From an uncultured Prevotella sp. (GTDB taxonomy: Bacteria > Bacteroidota > Bacteroidia > Bacteroidales > Bacteroidaceae): DNA of 64,000 nt. The notes under the pieces are model-generated. The model made no database searches. It was not told the origin of the DNA and worked only from the letters and a program-made list of their open reading frames with translations. The stretch is taken from assembly GCA_900315525.1 (NCBI GenBank), contig OMZO01000001.1, positions 62,001 to 126,000 on the forward strand. The letters run 5' to 3'. Shown here piece after piece: positions 1-9,503 of the stretch; position 1 is the stretch's first letter, and each line of letters opens with the position of its first letter. Position numbers and translations under genes: made by a program.

Positions 1-1
1 T

Positions 2-1099
2 GCCGTCAAGGCACTCAAGGCTCGTCTCGCCCTCTATCGCGAGGACTGGAAAACGGCAGCTTCACTGGCAGAAGAACTTATAAACTCTGGCTCATATAGC
101 TTCTATGACACCTATGCCGAGACTTTTGACATGGCCAACGAGGCTGGTCAAAACAATAAAGAGTGTATCTGGTGGGTAAACTACGAAGGAAGTGCAGACG
201 ACCAAACACTCTTCCCGGCCTTTGCCAAATACGATGAGGCATCACCCACGCTGGGTAATCGTTATGGTAACCAGTCACCTATCTTCTCCTGTATGTCATA
301 CTGGATGGTCAGTGGCTGCGGTGTATGGGTGACACCAGACACACACGCTCCCTGGGTACAGAGCATGCCCACCCTCGCTTATCTGCACACATTTGATGAG
401 CATATCGACCAACGCTATGATGCCACATTTAAAGGCGTATGGTTAGTTAATACTACTTCATCTAACTATGATCCCAATTATGGTCCTACGTATGGTGCCC
501 CAGGCCCATTGGAAATCGGCGACACAGCTTTCATCGTCTCAAAATATGTCTATAGCGATGCAGAACGTGCTAAACATCACTATAAGATCTATGATGCGAA
601 CGACGTCTTTGACCCAGTGACGCATAAAAGTTTTGGTACACGTGACTATTTTATTAGCGTCTATAAATTCCACGACTACACCAATCCTACCGGATGGGAG
701 TACTTTAGCAAACGAGACTGGTTCGTATTGCGCCTGGCAGAAATGTATCTCATCGCTTCTGAAGCAGAAATGAATCTAGGCAATCAGGCTGAAGCTGTGC
801 GACTGATGAATGTTCTGCGTGAGAAACGTGCCATTCCCGGACATGAGACAGATATGCGAATATCATCTTCCGATCTTAATATTGACTTCATCCTTGACGA
901 GCGTGGACGTGAACTCTCTATGGAGCAGCAGCGCTTCTTCGACCTGAAACGTACCGGAAAGTTCCTAGAACGCATTAAGAAGATGAATCCCGATGTTGCA
1001 GACGTTATACAAGAGTATCATCAACTACGGCCAATACCACAGTCAGAGATTGATGCACTTACCAACAAGGCAGAGTTCCAGCAGAATAAAGGTTATTAA
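2..1099 (+). CDS. SusD/RagB family outer-membrane glycan-binding lipoprotein, C-terminal part (5' truncated)
   Basis: The reading frame is open from base 2 to the stop at 1097-1099, so the gene begins before the window and its lipoprotein signal is not visible. The first visible residues (AVKALKARLALYREDWKTAA) form a TPR-like helix pair typical of SusD, and the C-terminal half carries the usual SusD ending: a Y(L/M)IASEAE helix, a short loop, then LDERGRELSMEQQRFFDLKRTGK and a final region with IPQSEID. SusD proteins sit on the outer membrane, bind oligosaccharides and pair with a SusC/TonB transporter, which should lie just upstream. The following esterases and GH3/GH43 enzymes suggest a pectin or hemicellulose substrate. 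The family call is firm; the substrate is inference. Confidence 0.93.
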   Translation, partial: AVKALKARLALYREDWKTAASLAEELINSGSYSFYDTYAETFDMANEAGQNNKECIWWVNYEGSADDQTLFPAFAKYDEASPTLGNRYGNQSPIFSCMSYWMVSGCGVWVTPDTHAPWVQSMPTLAYLHTFDEHIDQRYDATFKGVWLVNTTSSNYDPNYGPTYGAPGPLEIGDTAFIVSKYVYSDAERAKHHYKIYDANDVFDPVTHKSFGTRDYFISVYKFHDYTNPTGWEYFSKRDWFVLRLAEMYLIASEAEMNLGNQAEAVRLMNVLREKRAIPGHETDMRISSSDLNIDFILDERGRELSMEQQRFFDLKRTGKFLERIKKMNPDVADVIQEYHQLRPIPQSEIDALTNKAEFQQNKGY

Positions 1100-1145
1100 A
1101 TCTGATTCATACGTTTTAGTTATATATTATTGGTTAGTTATGCGG

Positions 1146-1175
1146 AAAGGGGGAGTACATAATGTGCTCCCCTTT
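1146..1175 (+). terminator. Hairpin between susD and the pectinesterase gene
   Basis: An inverted repeat AAAGGGG(G)AGTACAT / ATGTGCTCCCCTTT with one bulged base and one G-U pair. It is followed by C and an A-run rather than a clean T-run, so it may be a partial terminator or mRNA stabiliser. It would lower expression of the downstream enzymes relative to susC/susD. A possible ATG at 1162 lies in the right arm, which argues against that upstream start for the next gene. Confidence 0.55.
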
Positions 1176-1191
1176 CAAAAAGAGACAGCAG

Positions 1192-2157
1192 ATGAATAGA
1201 ATCATATTATTAATCGTGGCATCCTTATGTCTAGTTCTATCAACTCAGGCAGAAAAACGAAACTATGACTTTGTCGTGGCTGCTGATGGTAGTGGAGATT
1301 ACACCACCATCCAGGCTGCCGTCAATGCCGTGCCCGACTATCGCAAGGCAGGACCGACACGCATCCTCGTCCACAAAGGCACTTACAAAGAGAAAGTGGT
1401 CATTGCACAATGCAAGGAAAAGGTACAGTTGATTGGTGAGGACGGAGCCGTCATTACCTACGATGACTACGCCAGCAAACCGAACATCTTCGGTGAGGGT
1501 AAAGGAACCAGCGGCTCTGGCAGCATTTATATCTTCGGGCCCGACTTCCTGGCGGAGAACATCACGTTCGAGAATTCATCGGGTCCCGTAGGCCAAGCCG
1601 TAGCCTGCCATGTCGGGGCAGACCGTGCGGTGTTCCGTCGTTGTCGGTTCCTCGGCTTTCAGGATACGCTCTATACCTTTGGCGAGGATACCCGTGAATA
1701 TTACGAGGATTGCTATATTGAGGGTACGGTGGACTTCATTTTCGGCAAGGCTTCATCCGTGTTCAACCGCTGCGAGCTCCACAGCCTCGGGGCTGGGTAT
1801 CTGACGGCACCTGCCACACCGAAGGACTGCAAGTATGGCTACGTGCTCTATGACTGTAAGCTGACGGCCGCACCTGATGTGAAGGATGGCAGCGTCTGGC
1901 TCTCGCGCCCCTGGCGCCCATACGGCAAGGCAGTGTTCATCCGCTGTGAGATGGGCCGCCATATACATCCTGAAGGCTGGAACAACTGGGGCAAGGCCAG
2001 CAATGAGCAGACTGCATATTATGCGGAATACCATTGCTATGGCGACGGAGCCGACACCTCTCGTCGTGCCGCCTGGGCCCATCAGCTCTCGGACATCAGA
2101 GACTACGACATCCATGAGGTTTTGAGGGGATTAGATGGCTGGAATCCCATTGATTAG
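1192..2157 (+). CDS. Pectin methylesterase (pectinesterase, CE8)
   Basis: Removes methyl esters from homogalacturonan. The start at 1192 gives a clean signal peptide (MNRIILLIVASLCLVLSTQA) with cleavage near residue 20; the longer frame from 1162 would begin inside a hairpin. The 321-residue product is one right-handed beta-helix domain of normal length. Family signatures are present: GTYKEKV near residue 60, GQAVA, QDTLY with Asp158 as general acid, DFIFG with Asp181 as nucleophile, and LSRPW with Arg239. Likely periplasmic or surface-exposed. It lies 92 bp after susD and 67 bp before an acetyl esterase, so the locus seems able to de-esterify pectin before the glycosidases act. Confidence 0.95.
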   Translation: MNRIILLIVASLCLVLSTQAEKRNYDFVVAADGSGDYTTIQAAVNAVPDYRKAGPTRILVHKGTYKEKVVIAQCKEKVQLIGEDGAVITYDDYASKPNIFGEGKGTSGSGSIYIFGPDFLAENITFENSSGPVGQAVACHVGADRAVFRRCRFLGFQDTLYTFGEDTREYYEDCYIEGTVDFIFGKASSVFNRCELHSLGAGYLTAPATPKDCKYGYVLYDCKLTAAPDVKDGSVWLSRPWRPYGKAVFIRCEMGRHIHPEGWNNWGKASNEQTAYYAEYHCYGDGADTSRRAAWAHQLSDIRDYDIHEVLRGLDGWNPID

Positions 2158-2176
2158 TATAAAATTCTTAAAAAAA

Positions 2177-2207
2177 TTGGAAGAAAGAAGAATACATTGT
2201 AACTTTG
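2177..2207 (+). promoter_or_regulatory. Bacteroidota-type promoter before the CE7-like esterase
   Basis: TTG at 2177-2179 and TAACTTTG at 2200-2207 with 20 bp between them. The transcript would start about 2213 and leave a short leader before the ATG at 2225. This suggests the esterase-GH3-GH43 block can be transcribed apart from susD. Confidence 0.7.
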
Positions 2208-2224
2208 CAACAAACTACACGAAC

Positions 2225-3520
2225 ATGAAGAAGTATATCCTATTAATCGGTATAGCCTGGAGTACGTTGCTTGCTCTGGCTGTAGAAAACTATCCGTATC
2301 GCAGCGACTACCTCTGGCTGACGATTCCTGATCATGCCGACTGGCTTTATATGGTCGGTGAGAAGGCGAAGGTCGAAGTTTCCTTCTGTAAGTATGGCAT
2401 CCCTCAGAATGCAGAGGTGGTTTACGAAATTGGTCCCGACGAGATGCCTGCCACCAATCATGGCAAAGTGAAGTTAAAGAATGGCCGTGCCGTCATAGAT
2501 ATGGGGACCATGAAACAGCCGGGATTTCTCGACCTGAGACTAACGGCTAACATTGGTGAAACAAAATATCGTCACCATGTTAAGGTTGGCTTTTCCCCTG
2601 AACAGCTAAAGCCTTACACAAAGAATCCCGCTGATTTCGATACTTTCTGGATGGCAAATTTAGAGGAAGCAAGAAAGACGCCAGTCGCTGTCAGTTGCAG
2701 AAAGGTGGATAATTATTCCACCGAGGACTTCGACTGCTACCTGTTAAAAATCAAGACCGACAGCCGTCACAGCGTATATGGCTACCTTACAAAGCCGAAG
2801 GCCGACGGTAAATACCCTGTGGTGCTCTGTCCGCCAGGTGCTGGCATCAAGACCATCAAGGAACCGATGCGCCAGACCCACTATGTGAAAAACGGTTTCA
2901 TCCGTCTTGAGATAGAAATCCATGGTCTAAATCCCGAGATGACTGACGAGCAGTTCCAGGAAATCTCTACGGCCTTTTCTGGTGAGAACGGCTATGTGGA
3001 GAATGGGCTCGACGACAGAGACAACTACTATATGAAACATGTCTATACGGGTTGCGTGCGGGCACTTGACTATCTCTGCTCACTGCCAGAATGGGACGGT
3101 AAGAATGTCTTTGTACAAGGTGGCAGTCAGGGTGGAGCACTCTCGCTGATAACGGCAGCCCTCGATCGTCGTGTGACGGCCTGTGTCGCCAATCATCCAG
3201 CCTTGAGCGATGTGGCAGGCTATTTGGATGGGCGTGCCGGCGGCTGGCCGCACATGAACCGCATGCACAAGATGCTAACGCCCCAGAAAGTAGAGACGCT
3301 GCAATATTATGATGTCGTGAATTTTGCCCGCCGCATTACCTGTCCCGTCTATCTGACGTGGGGCTACAACGACGATGTTTGCCCGCCTACCACGAGCTAC
3401 ATCGTGTGGAATGTCATTACAGCACCGAAAGAGTCGCTGATTACCCCAGTGAATGAACATTGGACTTCCAACGAAACAAACTATAACCAAATGCTTTGGC
3501 TGAAGAAACAAATCAAATAG
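2225..3520 (+). CDS. Acetylxylan esterase / cephalosporin-C deacetylase-like (CE7-type alpha/beta hydrolase)
   Basis: Predicted secreted deacetylase acting on acetylated plant oligosaccharides. The start at 2225 follows the promoter and gives the signal peptide MKKYILLIGIAWSTLLALA; the longer frame from 2135 overlaps the previous gene and lacks a signal. Residues about 25-120 form an N-terminal beta-sandwich seen in Bacteroidota members. The AXE1-type hydrolase domain follows, with nucleophile Ser301 in QGGSQGG, a candidate Asp in WGYNDDVCPP and His in NEHW near the C-terminus. At 431 residues it is longer than the roughly 320-residue stand-alone CE7 enzymes because of the extra domain. The exact substrate (acetyl-xylan or acetyl-pectin) cannot be read from the sequence. 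Confidence 0.88.
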   Translation: MKKYILLIGIAWSTLLALAVENYPYRSDYLWLTIPDHADWLYMVGEKAKVEVSFCKYGIPQNAEVVYEIGPDEMPATNHGKVKLKNGRAVIDMGTMKQPGFLDLRLTANIGETKYRHHVKVGFSPEQLKPYTKNPADFDTFWMANLEEARKTPVAVSCRKVDNYSTEDFDCYLLKIKTDSRHSVYGYLTKPKADGKYPVVLCPPGAGIKTIKEPMRQTHYVKNGFIRLEIEIHGLNPEMTDEQFQEISTAFSGENGYVENGLDDRDNYYMKHVYTGCVRALDYLCSLPEWDGKNVFVQGGSQGGALSLITAALDRRVTACVANHPALSDVAGYLDGRAGGWPHMNRMHKMLTPQKVETLQYYDVVNFARRITCPVYLTWGYNDDVCPPTTSYIVWNVITAPKESLITPVNEHWTSNETNYNQMLWLKKQIK

Positions 3521-3524
3521 AGGA

Positions 3525-4679
3525 ATGATGAAAAGAATTTGCTTGTTTGTCTGCGCCATCTGTGCGCTGAACATCATCAACGCCCAGCAGCGCGAGAAAT
3601 ATGAGTTCATGCGCAACCTGCCGGTCTATGCCGATTCATTGATTGCTGACCTTGACTACCCGCTGGCCTGGGGCAACAGTGACATCAAAGATTTCAATGC
3701 TTGGAAGGCGGCTGCAAGACAGAAAGTGTTCGACTGTATGCTAACACCGCCCCCTGCCCCAGAGCATGGCTACGAAGCCAAAATTCTTTTTGAGGAGCAG
3801 CGCGATGGCTACAAGGCCCGTAAAATAGAGATTCGTCTGAGCCGTTACTATACGGTTCCTGCCTACGTACTCATCCCCGATGGCAAGGGACCATTTCCTG
3901 CCATCAATATGCTTCACGACCACGGTGGCCATTTCTTTATCGGCAAGGAGAAGTGTATCTATCCGCTAGCCTGTGAGGATTCCACCGTCATTAAGGATGC
4001 CATCGGCTGGTCAAAAGGCTACGACGGGCAGTTCTTCGGCGACTATCTGGCCAAACAAGGCTACGTAGTTTTCTCTGCCGATGCCCCGATGTGGGGTGAG
4101 CGTGGACTGAAAGAAGGCATGAAACGTAATCTCTATGATATGATAGCCGGCAACATGATGATGTACGGCATCGATCTCTCGGCCTATATGACCTATGACG
4201 ATATCGCCGGAACTGAGTATTTGGCACAAATGCCCGAAGTGGATGCCAACAACATCGGCTGCACAGGTTGGTCGATGGGCGCTTACCGAACCTGGATGCT
4301 GGCAGCACTCTCGGACCGCATCAAGGCGGGTGCTGCCGTGTGCTGGATGGTAACTGCCGACGAGCAGATGGGATTCAAATACAACCGCACGGAGAACGGC
4401 GGTTTTGCCAACTGTCTGCCAGGACTGCGCCGCTGGTTGGACTATCCGCACATAGCCAGCATAGCCTGTCCCAAGGCGATGCTATTCATCAATGGCACGC
4501 AGGACAAACTATTCCCTGTGGCTGGCGTAGAAAAGGCTTTCCGCACGATGCATACCACATGGGAGAGTCAGGGAGCTGCCTCGCAGTTGGAGACAGAACT
4601 CTGGGACATGCCCCATAGCTGTGGCAAGAAATCGCAGCAACGTGTACTTGAATTCTTCAATAAGCATTTAAAACAATAA
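3525..4679 (+). CDS. Secreted alpha/beta hydrolase, dienelactone-hydrolase / abhydrolase_7 type, probable carbohydrate esterase
   Basis: Begins 4 bp after the previous stop with a double ATG (3525 or 3528). Signal peptide residues 1-20 (ending NIINA, then QQREKYE). The nucleophile elbow is GWSMGAY with Ser250, and the final strand has MPHSCG, giving the likely catalytic His. Residues DHGGHFFIGKE near 130 resemble the oxyanion region of this family. Families of this kind in Bacteroidota polysaccharide loci include carbohydrate esterases, and the position between a CE7-like esterase and a GH3 enzyme supports that, but no specific bond can be assigned. 384 residues; no defect seen. Confidence 0.8.
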   Translation: MMKRICLFVCAICALNIINAQQREKYEFMRNLPVYADSLIADLDYPLAWGNSDIKDFNAWKAAARQKVFDCMLTPPPAPEHGYEAKILFEEQRDGYKARKIEIRLSRYYTVPAYVLIPDGKGPFPAINMLHDHGGHFFIGKEKCIYPLACEDSTVIKDAIGWSKGYDGQFFGDYLAKQGYVVFSADAPMWGERGLKEGMKRNLYDMIAGNMMMYGIDLSAYMTYDDIAGTEYLAQMPEVDANNIGCTGWSMGAYRTWMLAALSDRIKAGAAVCWMVTADEQMGFKYNRTENGGFANCLPGLRRWLDYPHIASIACPKAMLFINGTQDKLFPVAGVEKAFRTMHTTWESQGAASQLETELWDMPHSCGKKSQQRVLEFFNKHLKQ

Positions 4680-4685
4680 GAACTC

Positions 4686-7271
4686 ATGCGAACAAAGATT
4701 ATTTCACTCTTCGTAATGAGCCTCGGCATGCTGCCCGTTAGCGCTCAACAATTGCCTTATCAGAACTCTCAGCTCCCTGCTGCACAACGTGCCGACGACC
4801 TGCTGAAGCGTCTTACCATCGACGAGAAAGTCAATCTGATGATGGACACCTCGCCTGCCATCCCTCGACTGGGCATACCTCAGTTCCAATGGTGGAACGA
4901 GGCACTGCATGGTGTGGGGCGCAACGGCTTTGCCACCGTATTCCCCATCACTATGGCGATGGCAGCCTCGTGGGACGATGCCCTACTGCACCAAGTGTTC
5001 ACCGCGGTGAGCGATGAGGCCCGCGTGAAAGCACAGCAAGCCAAGCGTTCGGGCGACATCAAGCGCTATCAGAGTCTGTCGTTCTGGACGCCAAACATCA
5101 ACATCTTCCGCGACCCACGTTGGGGACGCGGACAGGAGACCTATGGTGAAGACCCCTACCTCACTGCTAAAATGGGACTGGCAGTGGTGCGCGGACTGCA
5201 GGGTGTGGGCTACAACGGCGAAGACCTGGGTGTAAGCCCATATCGCAAGTTGCTGGCCTGTGCCAAACACTTTGCCGTGCACAGCGGTCCAGAATGGAAC
5301 CGTCATGAGTTTAACATCGAGAACCTGCCAGAACGCGACCTCTGGGAGACATATCTGCCAGCCTTCAAGACACTGGTGCAGGAAGGAAAGGTGGCCGAGG
5401 TGATGTGCGCTTACCAGCGCATAGACGGACAGGCATGCTGCGCCCAGACACGCTACGAACAGCAGATACTGCGTGACGAATGGGGTTTCGACGGACTAAT
5501 CACCAGCGACTGCGGTGCCATTCGCGACTTTCTGCCCCGCTGGCACCATGTGGCTGAGGATGGAGCCGAAGCATCAGCAAAAGCAGTACTGGCTGGCACC
5601 GATGTGGAGTGCGGATCAGAATACAAGCACTTGCCCGAAGCTGTGCGGCGCGGTGATATCAAAGAGGCTGATCTGGACCGCAGTCTGCGCCGACTGCTCA
5701 TAGCCCGTTTCGAGCTTGGCGACTTCGACCCAGACACCATGAATCCTTGGACAGCCCTCCCCGAAAGTATCATTGCCTCTCCTGAACATAAACAGCTGGC
5801 ACTCGATATGGCCCGCAAGAGCATTGTGCTGCTTAAGAACAATGGTGTGCTGCCACTAGCCGCCGAGACAACCAATGTGGTGGTGATGGGTCCTAATGCC
5901 AACGACTCGGTGATGATGTGGGGCAACTATGCAGGCTATCCCACACATACCATCACCGCCCTCGACGGAATTAGGCACTATGTGCCTCAGGCACGCTATA
6001 TCCCTAGCTGTGCTCTCACACGCAACGAGGTCTATGAGAGCCGCTTTGGCCTGCTCAAAGACCCGCTCGGCAATAGCGGTATGCAAATTACCTATTGGAA
6101 CAATACCGAGATGCAAGGTACCCCTGTTACGGTGCAGAATACCCGTCAGGCCATCAACCTGAGCAATGGTGGGAACACGGTCTTTGCACCTGGCGTAAAC
6201 CTGGAGAACTGCTCGGCACGACTCGATGCTACCCTCATGGCACAGACCGACGAGACACTGCACTTCGCCATCAGCGGCGACGACAAGCTGCGCCTCATCG
6301 TGAATGGCGACACACTCGTGAACATCTGGAAAGGACGCCAGCGTATTCAAGGAGCCATGCCACAGCTAAATGTCAAAGCGGGGCATCACTACCGCATACA
6401 AATCGACTATGTACAGGAAACTGGCTACGGTGCCTTGAACTTCGACATCAAGAAGAAACTCAATCCCACCACTACCGAACTGCTAGCACAGATAGGTCCA
6501 GCAGAGACCGTAATATTCGTTGGCGGTATCTCGTCCAGTCTCGAAGGAGAGGAGATGCGTGTGAACGAACCGGGATTCAAGGGAGGCGACCGCACCAGCA
6601 TCGAACTGCCACAGGTGCAGCGACAGTTGCTGTCTACGCTCCACCAGGCTGGCAAACACGTCATATTCGTCAACTGCTCCGGCTCTGCTATTGCCATGGT
6701 ACCCGAACTTGAGTCGTGCGATGCCATCCTGCAGTGGTGGTATGGTGGCGAACAGGGCGGCACGGCTCTGGCCGACGTGCTCTTCGGACAGTATAACCCC
6801 AGCGGTAAACTACCTGTCACCTTCTATCGCAGCACCGACGAGCTGCCCGACTTTCTCGACTATACCATGAAGGGCCGCACCTATCGCTATTTCCAAGGGC
6901 AACCGCTTTTCCCCTTCGGTTTCGGGCTTAGTTATACCACCTTCAGTGTATCAAAACCTGTCTATAAGAATGATAAATTGCAAGTGAAAGTAAGCAATAT
7001 AGGAAACCGCCAGGGACTGGAAACCGTACAAGTCTATATCCGCCGTGTAGCCGACACAGAGGGGCCACTCAAGTCACTGCGAGCCTACCAACAAGTACAG
7101 CTAGCTCCAGGCGAGACAAAAACCATCAGCATAGCACTACCCCGCAACAGTTTTGAGGGCTGGGATGCCAGCACCAACACCATGTGTGTGGTACCTGGAA
7201 AGTACGAAGTAATGGTAGGTCACTCAAGCGCCGACAGCGACCTGCAGAAGATCTTCGTCAGCATCAAGTAA
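4686..7271 (+). CDS. GH3 beta-glycosidase (beta-xylosidase/beta-glucosidase type) with PA14 insert
   Basis: Signal peptide residues 1-20 (ending LPVSA, then QQLPY). GH3 N-terminal barrel with WWNEALHGVGR near residue 70, KHFAVHSGPEWNRH, and the nucleophile Asp275 in LITSDCGA. A PA14 domain is inserted at about residues 450-590 (strands including TLHFAISGDDKLRLIVNGD), inside the second GH3 domain, which resumes with FVGGISSSLEGEEM. A fibronectin type III-like domain ends the protein (from about residue 745). 861 residues is normal for PA14-bearing members. WWNEALHGV is typical of the xylosidase-like branch, so a xylosidase is favoured. Starts 6 bp after the esterase, so clearly the same operon. 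Confidence 0.93.
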   Translation: MRTKIISLFVMSLGMLPVSAQQLPYQNSQLPAAQRADDLLKRLTIDEKVNLMMDTSPAIPRLGIPQFQWWNEALHGVGRNGFATVFPITMAMAASWDDALLHQVFTAVSDEARVKAQQAKRSGDIKRYQSLSFWTPNINIFRDPRWGRGQETYGEDPYLTAKMGLAVVRGLQGVGYNGEDLGVSPYRKLLACAKHFAVHSGPEWNRHEFNIENLPERDLWETYLPAFKTLVQEGKVAEVMCAYQRIDGQACCAQTRYEQQILRDEWGFDGLITSDCGAIRDFLPRWHHVAEDGAEASAKAVLAGTDVECGSEYKHLPEAVRRGDIKEADLDRSLRRLLIARFELGDFDPDTMNPWTALPESIIASPEHKQLALDMARKSIVLLKNNGVLPLAAETTNVVVMGPNANDSVMMWGNYAGYPTHTITALDGIRHYVPQARYIPSCALTRNEVYESRFGLLKDPLGNSGMQITYWNNTEMQGTPVTVQNTRQAINLSNGGNTVFAPGVNLENCSARLDATLMAQTDETLHFAISGDDKLRLIVNGDTLVNIWKGRQRIQGAMPQLNVKAGHHYRIQIDYVQETGYGALNFDIKKKLNPTTTELLAQIGPAETVIFVGGISSSLEGEEMRVNEPGFKGGDRTSIELPQVQRQLLSTLHQAGKHVIFVNCSGSAIAMVPELESCDAILQWWYGGEQGGTALADVLFGQYNPSGKLPVTFYRSTDELPDFLDYTMKGRTYRYFQGQPLFPFGFGLSYTTFSVSKPVYKNDKLQVKVSNIGNRQGLETVQVYIRRVADTEGPLKSLRAYQQVQLAPGETKTISIALPRNSFEGWDASTNTMCVVPGKYEVMVGHSSADSDLQKIFVSIK

Positions 7272-7296
7272 ATACCTAAGCAACAAAAATAACGTC

Positions 7297-8955
7297 ATGA
7301 ACAAAAAACTACTATTAAGCTTATCTCTCATGTCACTGACATTGGCAGCACAAGCACAATACCACTCGCAAGTATGGTGCCCCGACAATGGTGATGGCAC
7401 CTATACCAACCCCGTGATTAATGCCGACTACTCCGACCCCGACGTGTGTGTAGGGCCCAGCGGCGACGACTACTATCTGACGGCATCGAGCTTTCACTGC
7501 ACACCCGGACTGCCCATTCTGCACTCCAAGGACTTGGTGAACTGGCAGATAGTGGGCTATGCGCTGAAGAATCTCTACACAGGCAACAAGGTGCTGCTGC
7601 GCCACTTCGGCAGTAAGCCGCAGCACGGTAATGGCGTGTGGGCCCCCAGCATCCGCTACCACAACGGACAGTACTACATCTACTGGGGCGACCCCGACTT
7701 CGGCGTGATGATGGTGAAGACCAAGAACGGCGATCCTGCCGGTGAGTGGGAAGATCCCATCTGCGTGATTGAGGGACAGGGCTATATCGACACCACTCCA
7801 CTTTGGGACGAAGACGGGCGTTGTTATCTTGTAAACGGTTGGGCTAACTCGCGTAGCAAGTTCGCATCGGTGCTGACGGTCCGCGAGTTGTCAGCAGATG
7901 GTACACGTGCTATCGGACAGCCCGTCATCGTGTTCGACGGCAACGGTACAGAGAACCGCACCTGCGAAGGTCCAAAGTTCTACAAACGCGATGGCTGGTA
8001 CTGGATCATGTGTCCGGCCGGCGGTGTGCCAACAGGATTTCAGCTGGCTATGCGCAGTAAATCGCCCTACGGTCCCTACGAGCACAAGATTGTATTGGCT
8101 CAAGGCAAGACCGACATCAACGGCCCTCATCAGGGCGGCTGGATACATACAAAATACGGTGAAGACTGGTTCCTTCATTTTCAAGATAAGGAAGCCTATG
8201 GTCGCGTAGTTCATCTGAATCCTGTGGACTGGTCTTCAGGCTGGCCCGTCATGGGCAAGAAGGGCGAGCCTGTAACAACCTACAGAAAGCCCAAGTCATC
8301 GAGTACGACTATCGTAAATCCCGTTGAGAGCGACGAGTTCAACAAGCCCACTGTAGGTATGCAGTGGCAGTGGCACGGCAATTACGACGAGAAATTTGGT
8401 GTGCCCACCGCCTTTGGCACCTTCCGCATCTACACTTATAAACTATCAGAGGGATGGAAAAACTTCTGGGAAGTACCCAATATGCTGCTACAGAAAACGC
8501 CTGCCGATCACTTCACCGTCACCACAAAGATGCGATTTACCTCAAAGGCCGATGGACAGATGGGGGGACTCATCATGATGGGGCTCGACTATAGCGCTCT
8601 CATGGTGCGCCGGACGGGAAAAACATTCCAGTTGGTACTATTAACTTGCAAGGCAGCCGACAAGGGCAACTCTCATACAGAGCGAATCATTGCTACGCTG
8701 AAGCCGACAGCTGAGGATAAAACAGAGTATAAGCCAGGCATCCACGAAGATATCTACTTACGCCTGAAAGTGAATGATTCGAAAATGACGTTCGACTGGA
8801 GTCTGGATGGCAAAAAGTATCAGGATTGCGGCGACGAGTTCCAGATGAAGGAAGGCAAATGGATTGGTGCCAAGTTCGGCTTCGTAGCCGTTGAAACCGA
8901 TCCCAAGTGCGACCGTGGCTGGATAGACGCCGACTGGATAAGAATCACAAAATAA
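7297..8955 (+). CDS. GH43 glycosidase with C-terminal concanavalin-like domain (beta-xylosidase / arabinofuranosidase)
   Basis: Secreted (signal peptide residues 1-20, LTLAAQA). Five-bladed beta-propeller at about residues 35-330 with the catalytic base Asp47 in YSDPDV, a middle Asp in GYIDTTPLWDEDG, and the acid region CEGPKFYKRDGWYW. The C-terminal beta-sandwich (about residues 345-550, from SDEFNKP) is the accessory domain common in GH43 xylosidases. 25 bp after the GH3 gene and last in the operon. Together with GH3 this suggests final trimming of xylo- or arabino-oligosaccharides; GH43 specificity varies too much to say which. Confidence 0.92.
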   Translation: MNKKLLLSLSLMSLTLAAQAQYHSQVWCPDNGDGTYTNPVINADYSDPDVCVGPSGDDYYLTASSFHCTPGLPILHSKDLVNWQIVGYALKNLYTGNKVLLRHFGSKPQHGNGVWAPSIRYHNGQYYIYWGDPDFGVMMVKTKNGDPAGEWEDPICVIEGQGYIDTTPLWDEDGRCYLVNGWANSRSKFASVLTVRELSADGTRAIGQPVIVFDGNGTENRTCEGPKFYKRDGWYWIMCPAGGVPTGFQLAMRSKSPYGPYEHKIVLAQGKTDINGPHQGGWIHTKYGEDWFLHFQDKEAYGRVVHLNPVDWSSGWPVMGKKGEPVTTYRKPKSSSTTIVNPVESDEFNKPTVGMQWQWHGNYDEKFGVPTAFGTFRIYTYKLSEGWKNFWEVPNMLLQKTPADHFTVTTKMRFTSKADGQMGGLIMMGLDYSALMVRRTGKTFQLVLLTCKAADKGNSHTERIIATLKPTAEDKTEYKPGIHEDIYLRLKVNDSKMTFDWSLDGKKYQDCGDEFQMKEGKWIGAKFGFVAVETDPKCDRGWIDADWIRITK

Positions 8956-8986
8956 AAGAGATACTGCCTATGTACAAATACCAGAA

Positions 8987-9466
8987 TTAATCTTTCTCTA
9001 TCAAGGCAACCGCATAGGCGGAGATGCCTTCTTCACGACCTGTAAAGCCCAGCTTCTCCGTCGTGGTAGCCTTGATGGAAATATCATCCTCATCACAACC
9101 GCAAATCTGTGCCATACAGGCTTTCATAGCGGGGATATGGGGATTCATCTTCGGACGTTCGGCACAGATGGTCGCATCGATATTCACCAACCGGTAACCC
9201 TTAGTGGCAATCAGTTCGATAGTCTTTTTCAGAATCACCTTACTATCCATCCCGTCAGTAAAGGCTGCGGTATCAGGAAAGTGATAGCCAATATCGCGCA
9301 TGTTGGCGGCTCCGAGCAGGGCGTCGCAGATGGCATGCAACAGCACGTCGGCATCGCTGTGGCCCAACAGTCCTTTACTATGTTCAATCTTGATGCCGCC
9401 CATCCAAAGATCACGGCCTTCAACTAATTGATGGACATCGTAGCCCATCCCTACCCTAATCTTCAT
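8987..9466 (-). CDS. ispF: 2-C-methyl-D-erythritol 2,4-cyclodiphosphate synthase
   Basis: Fifth step of the MEP isoprenoid pathway: cyclises CDP-methylerythritol phosphate to MEcPP with loss of CMP. 159 residues, the normal length for this trimeric enzyme. Metal ligands are in GYDVHQL (Asp8 and His10) and in GHSDADVLLHA (second His of the zinc site); the C-terminal ATTTEKLGFTGREEG block is diagnostic. Last gene of a minus-strand group behind porU and porV, separated from porV by 28 bp of GTAAAA-type repeats. There is no functional link to secretion; it is probably just cotranscribed. Confidence 0.97.
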   Translation of the reverse strand: MKIRVGMGYDVHQLVEGRDLWMGGIKIEHSKGLLGHSDADVLLHAICDALLGAANMRDIGYHFPDTAAFTDGMDSKVILKKTIELIATKGYRLVNIDATICAERPKMNPHIPAMKACMAQICGCDEDDISIKATTTEKLGFTGREEGISAYAVALIEKD

Positions 9467-9476
9467 ATCTAAATTG

Positions 9477-9503
9477 TTTTACCTTTTTACTTTTTTACCT
9501 TTT
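9477..9503 (-). repeat. GTAAAA-type short repeat tract between porV and ispF
   Basis: Read on the minus strand the tract is three units of (G)GTAAAA(A)AG/GTAAAAAGG in a row, overlapping the last codons of porV and running towards the ispF ATG. The same type of tract occurs at 32485-32513 and 49747-49780, always just before an ATG. Confidence 0.7.

Noticed and set aside
6095..6712. Second reading frame of 205 codons inside the GH3 gene
   Set aside because: Same-strand shadow of the PA14 and second GH3 domain; Arg/His-rich and without start context.
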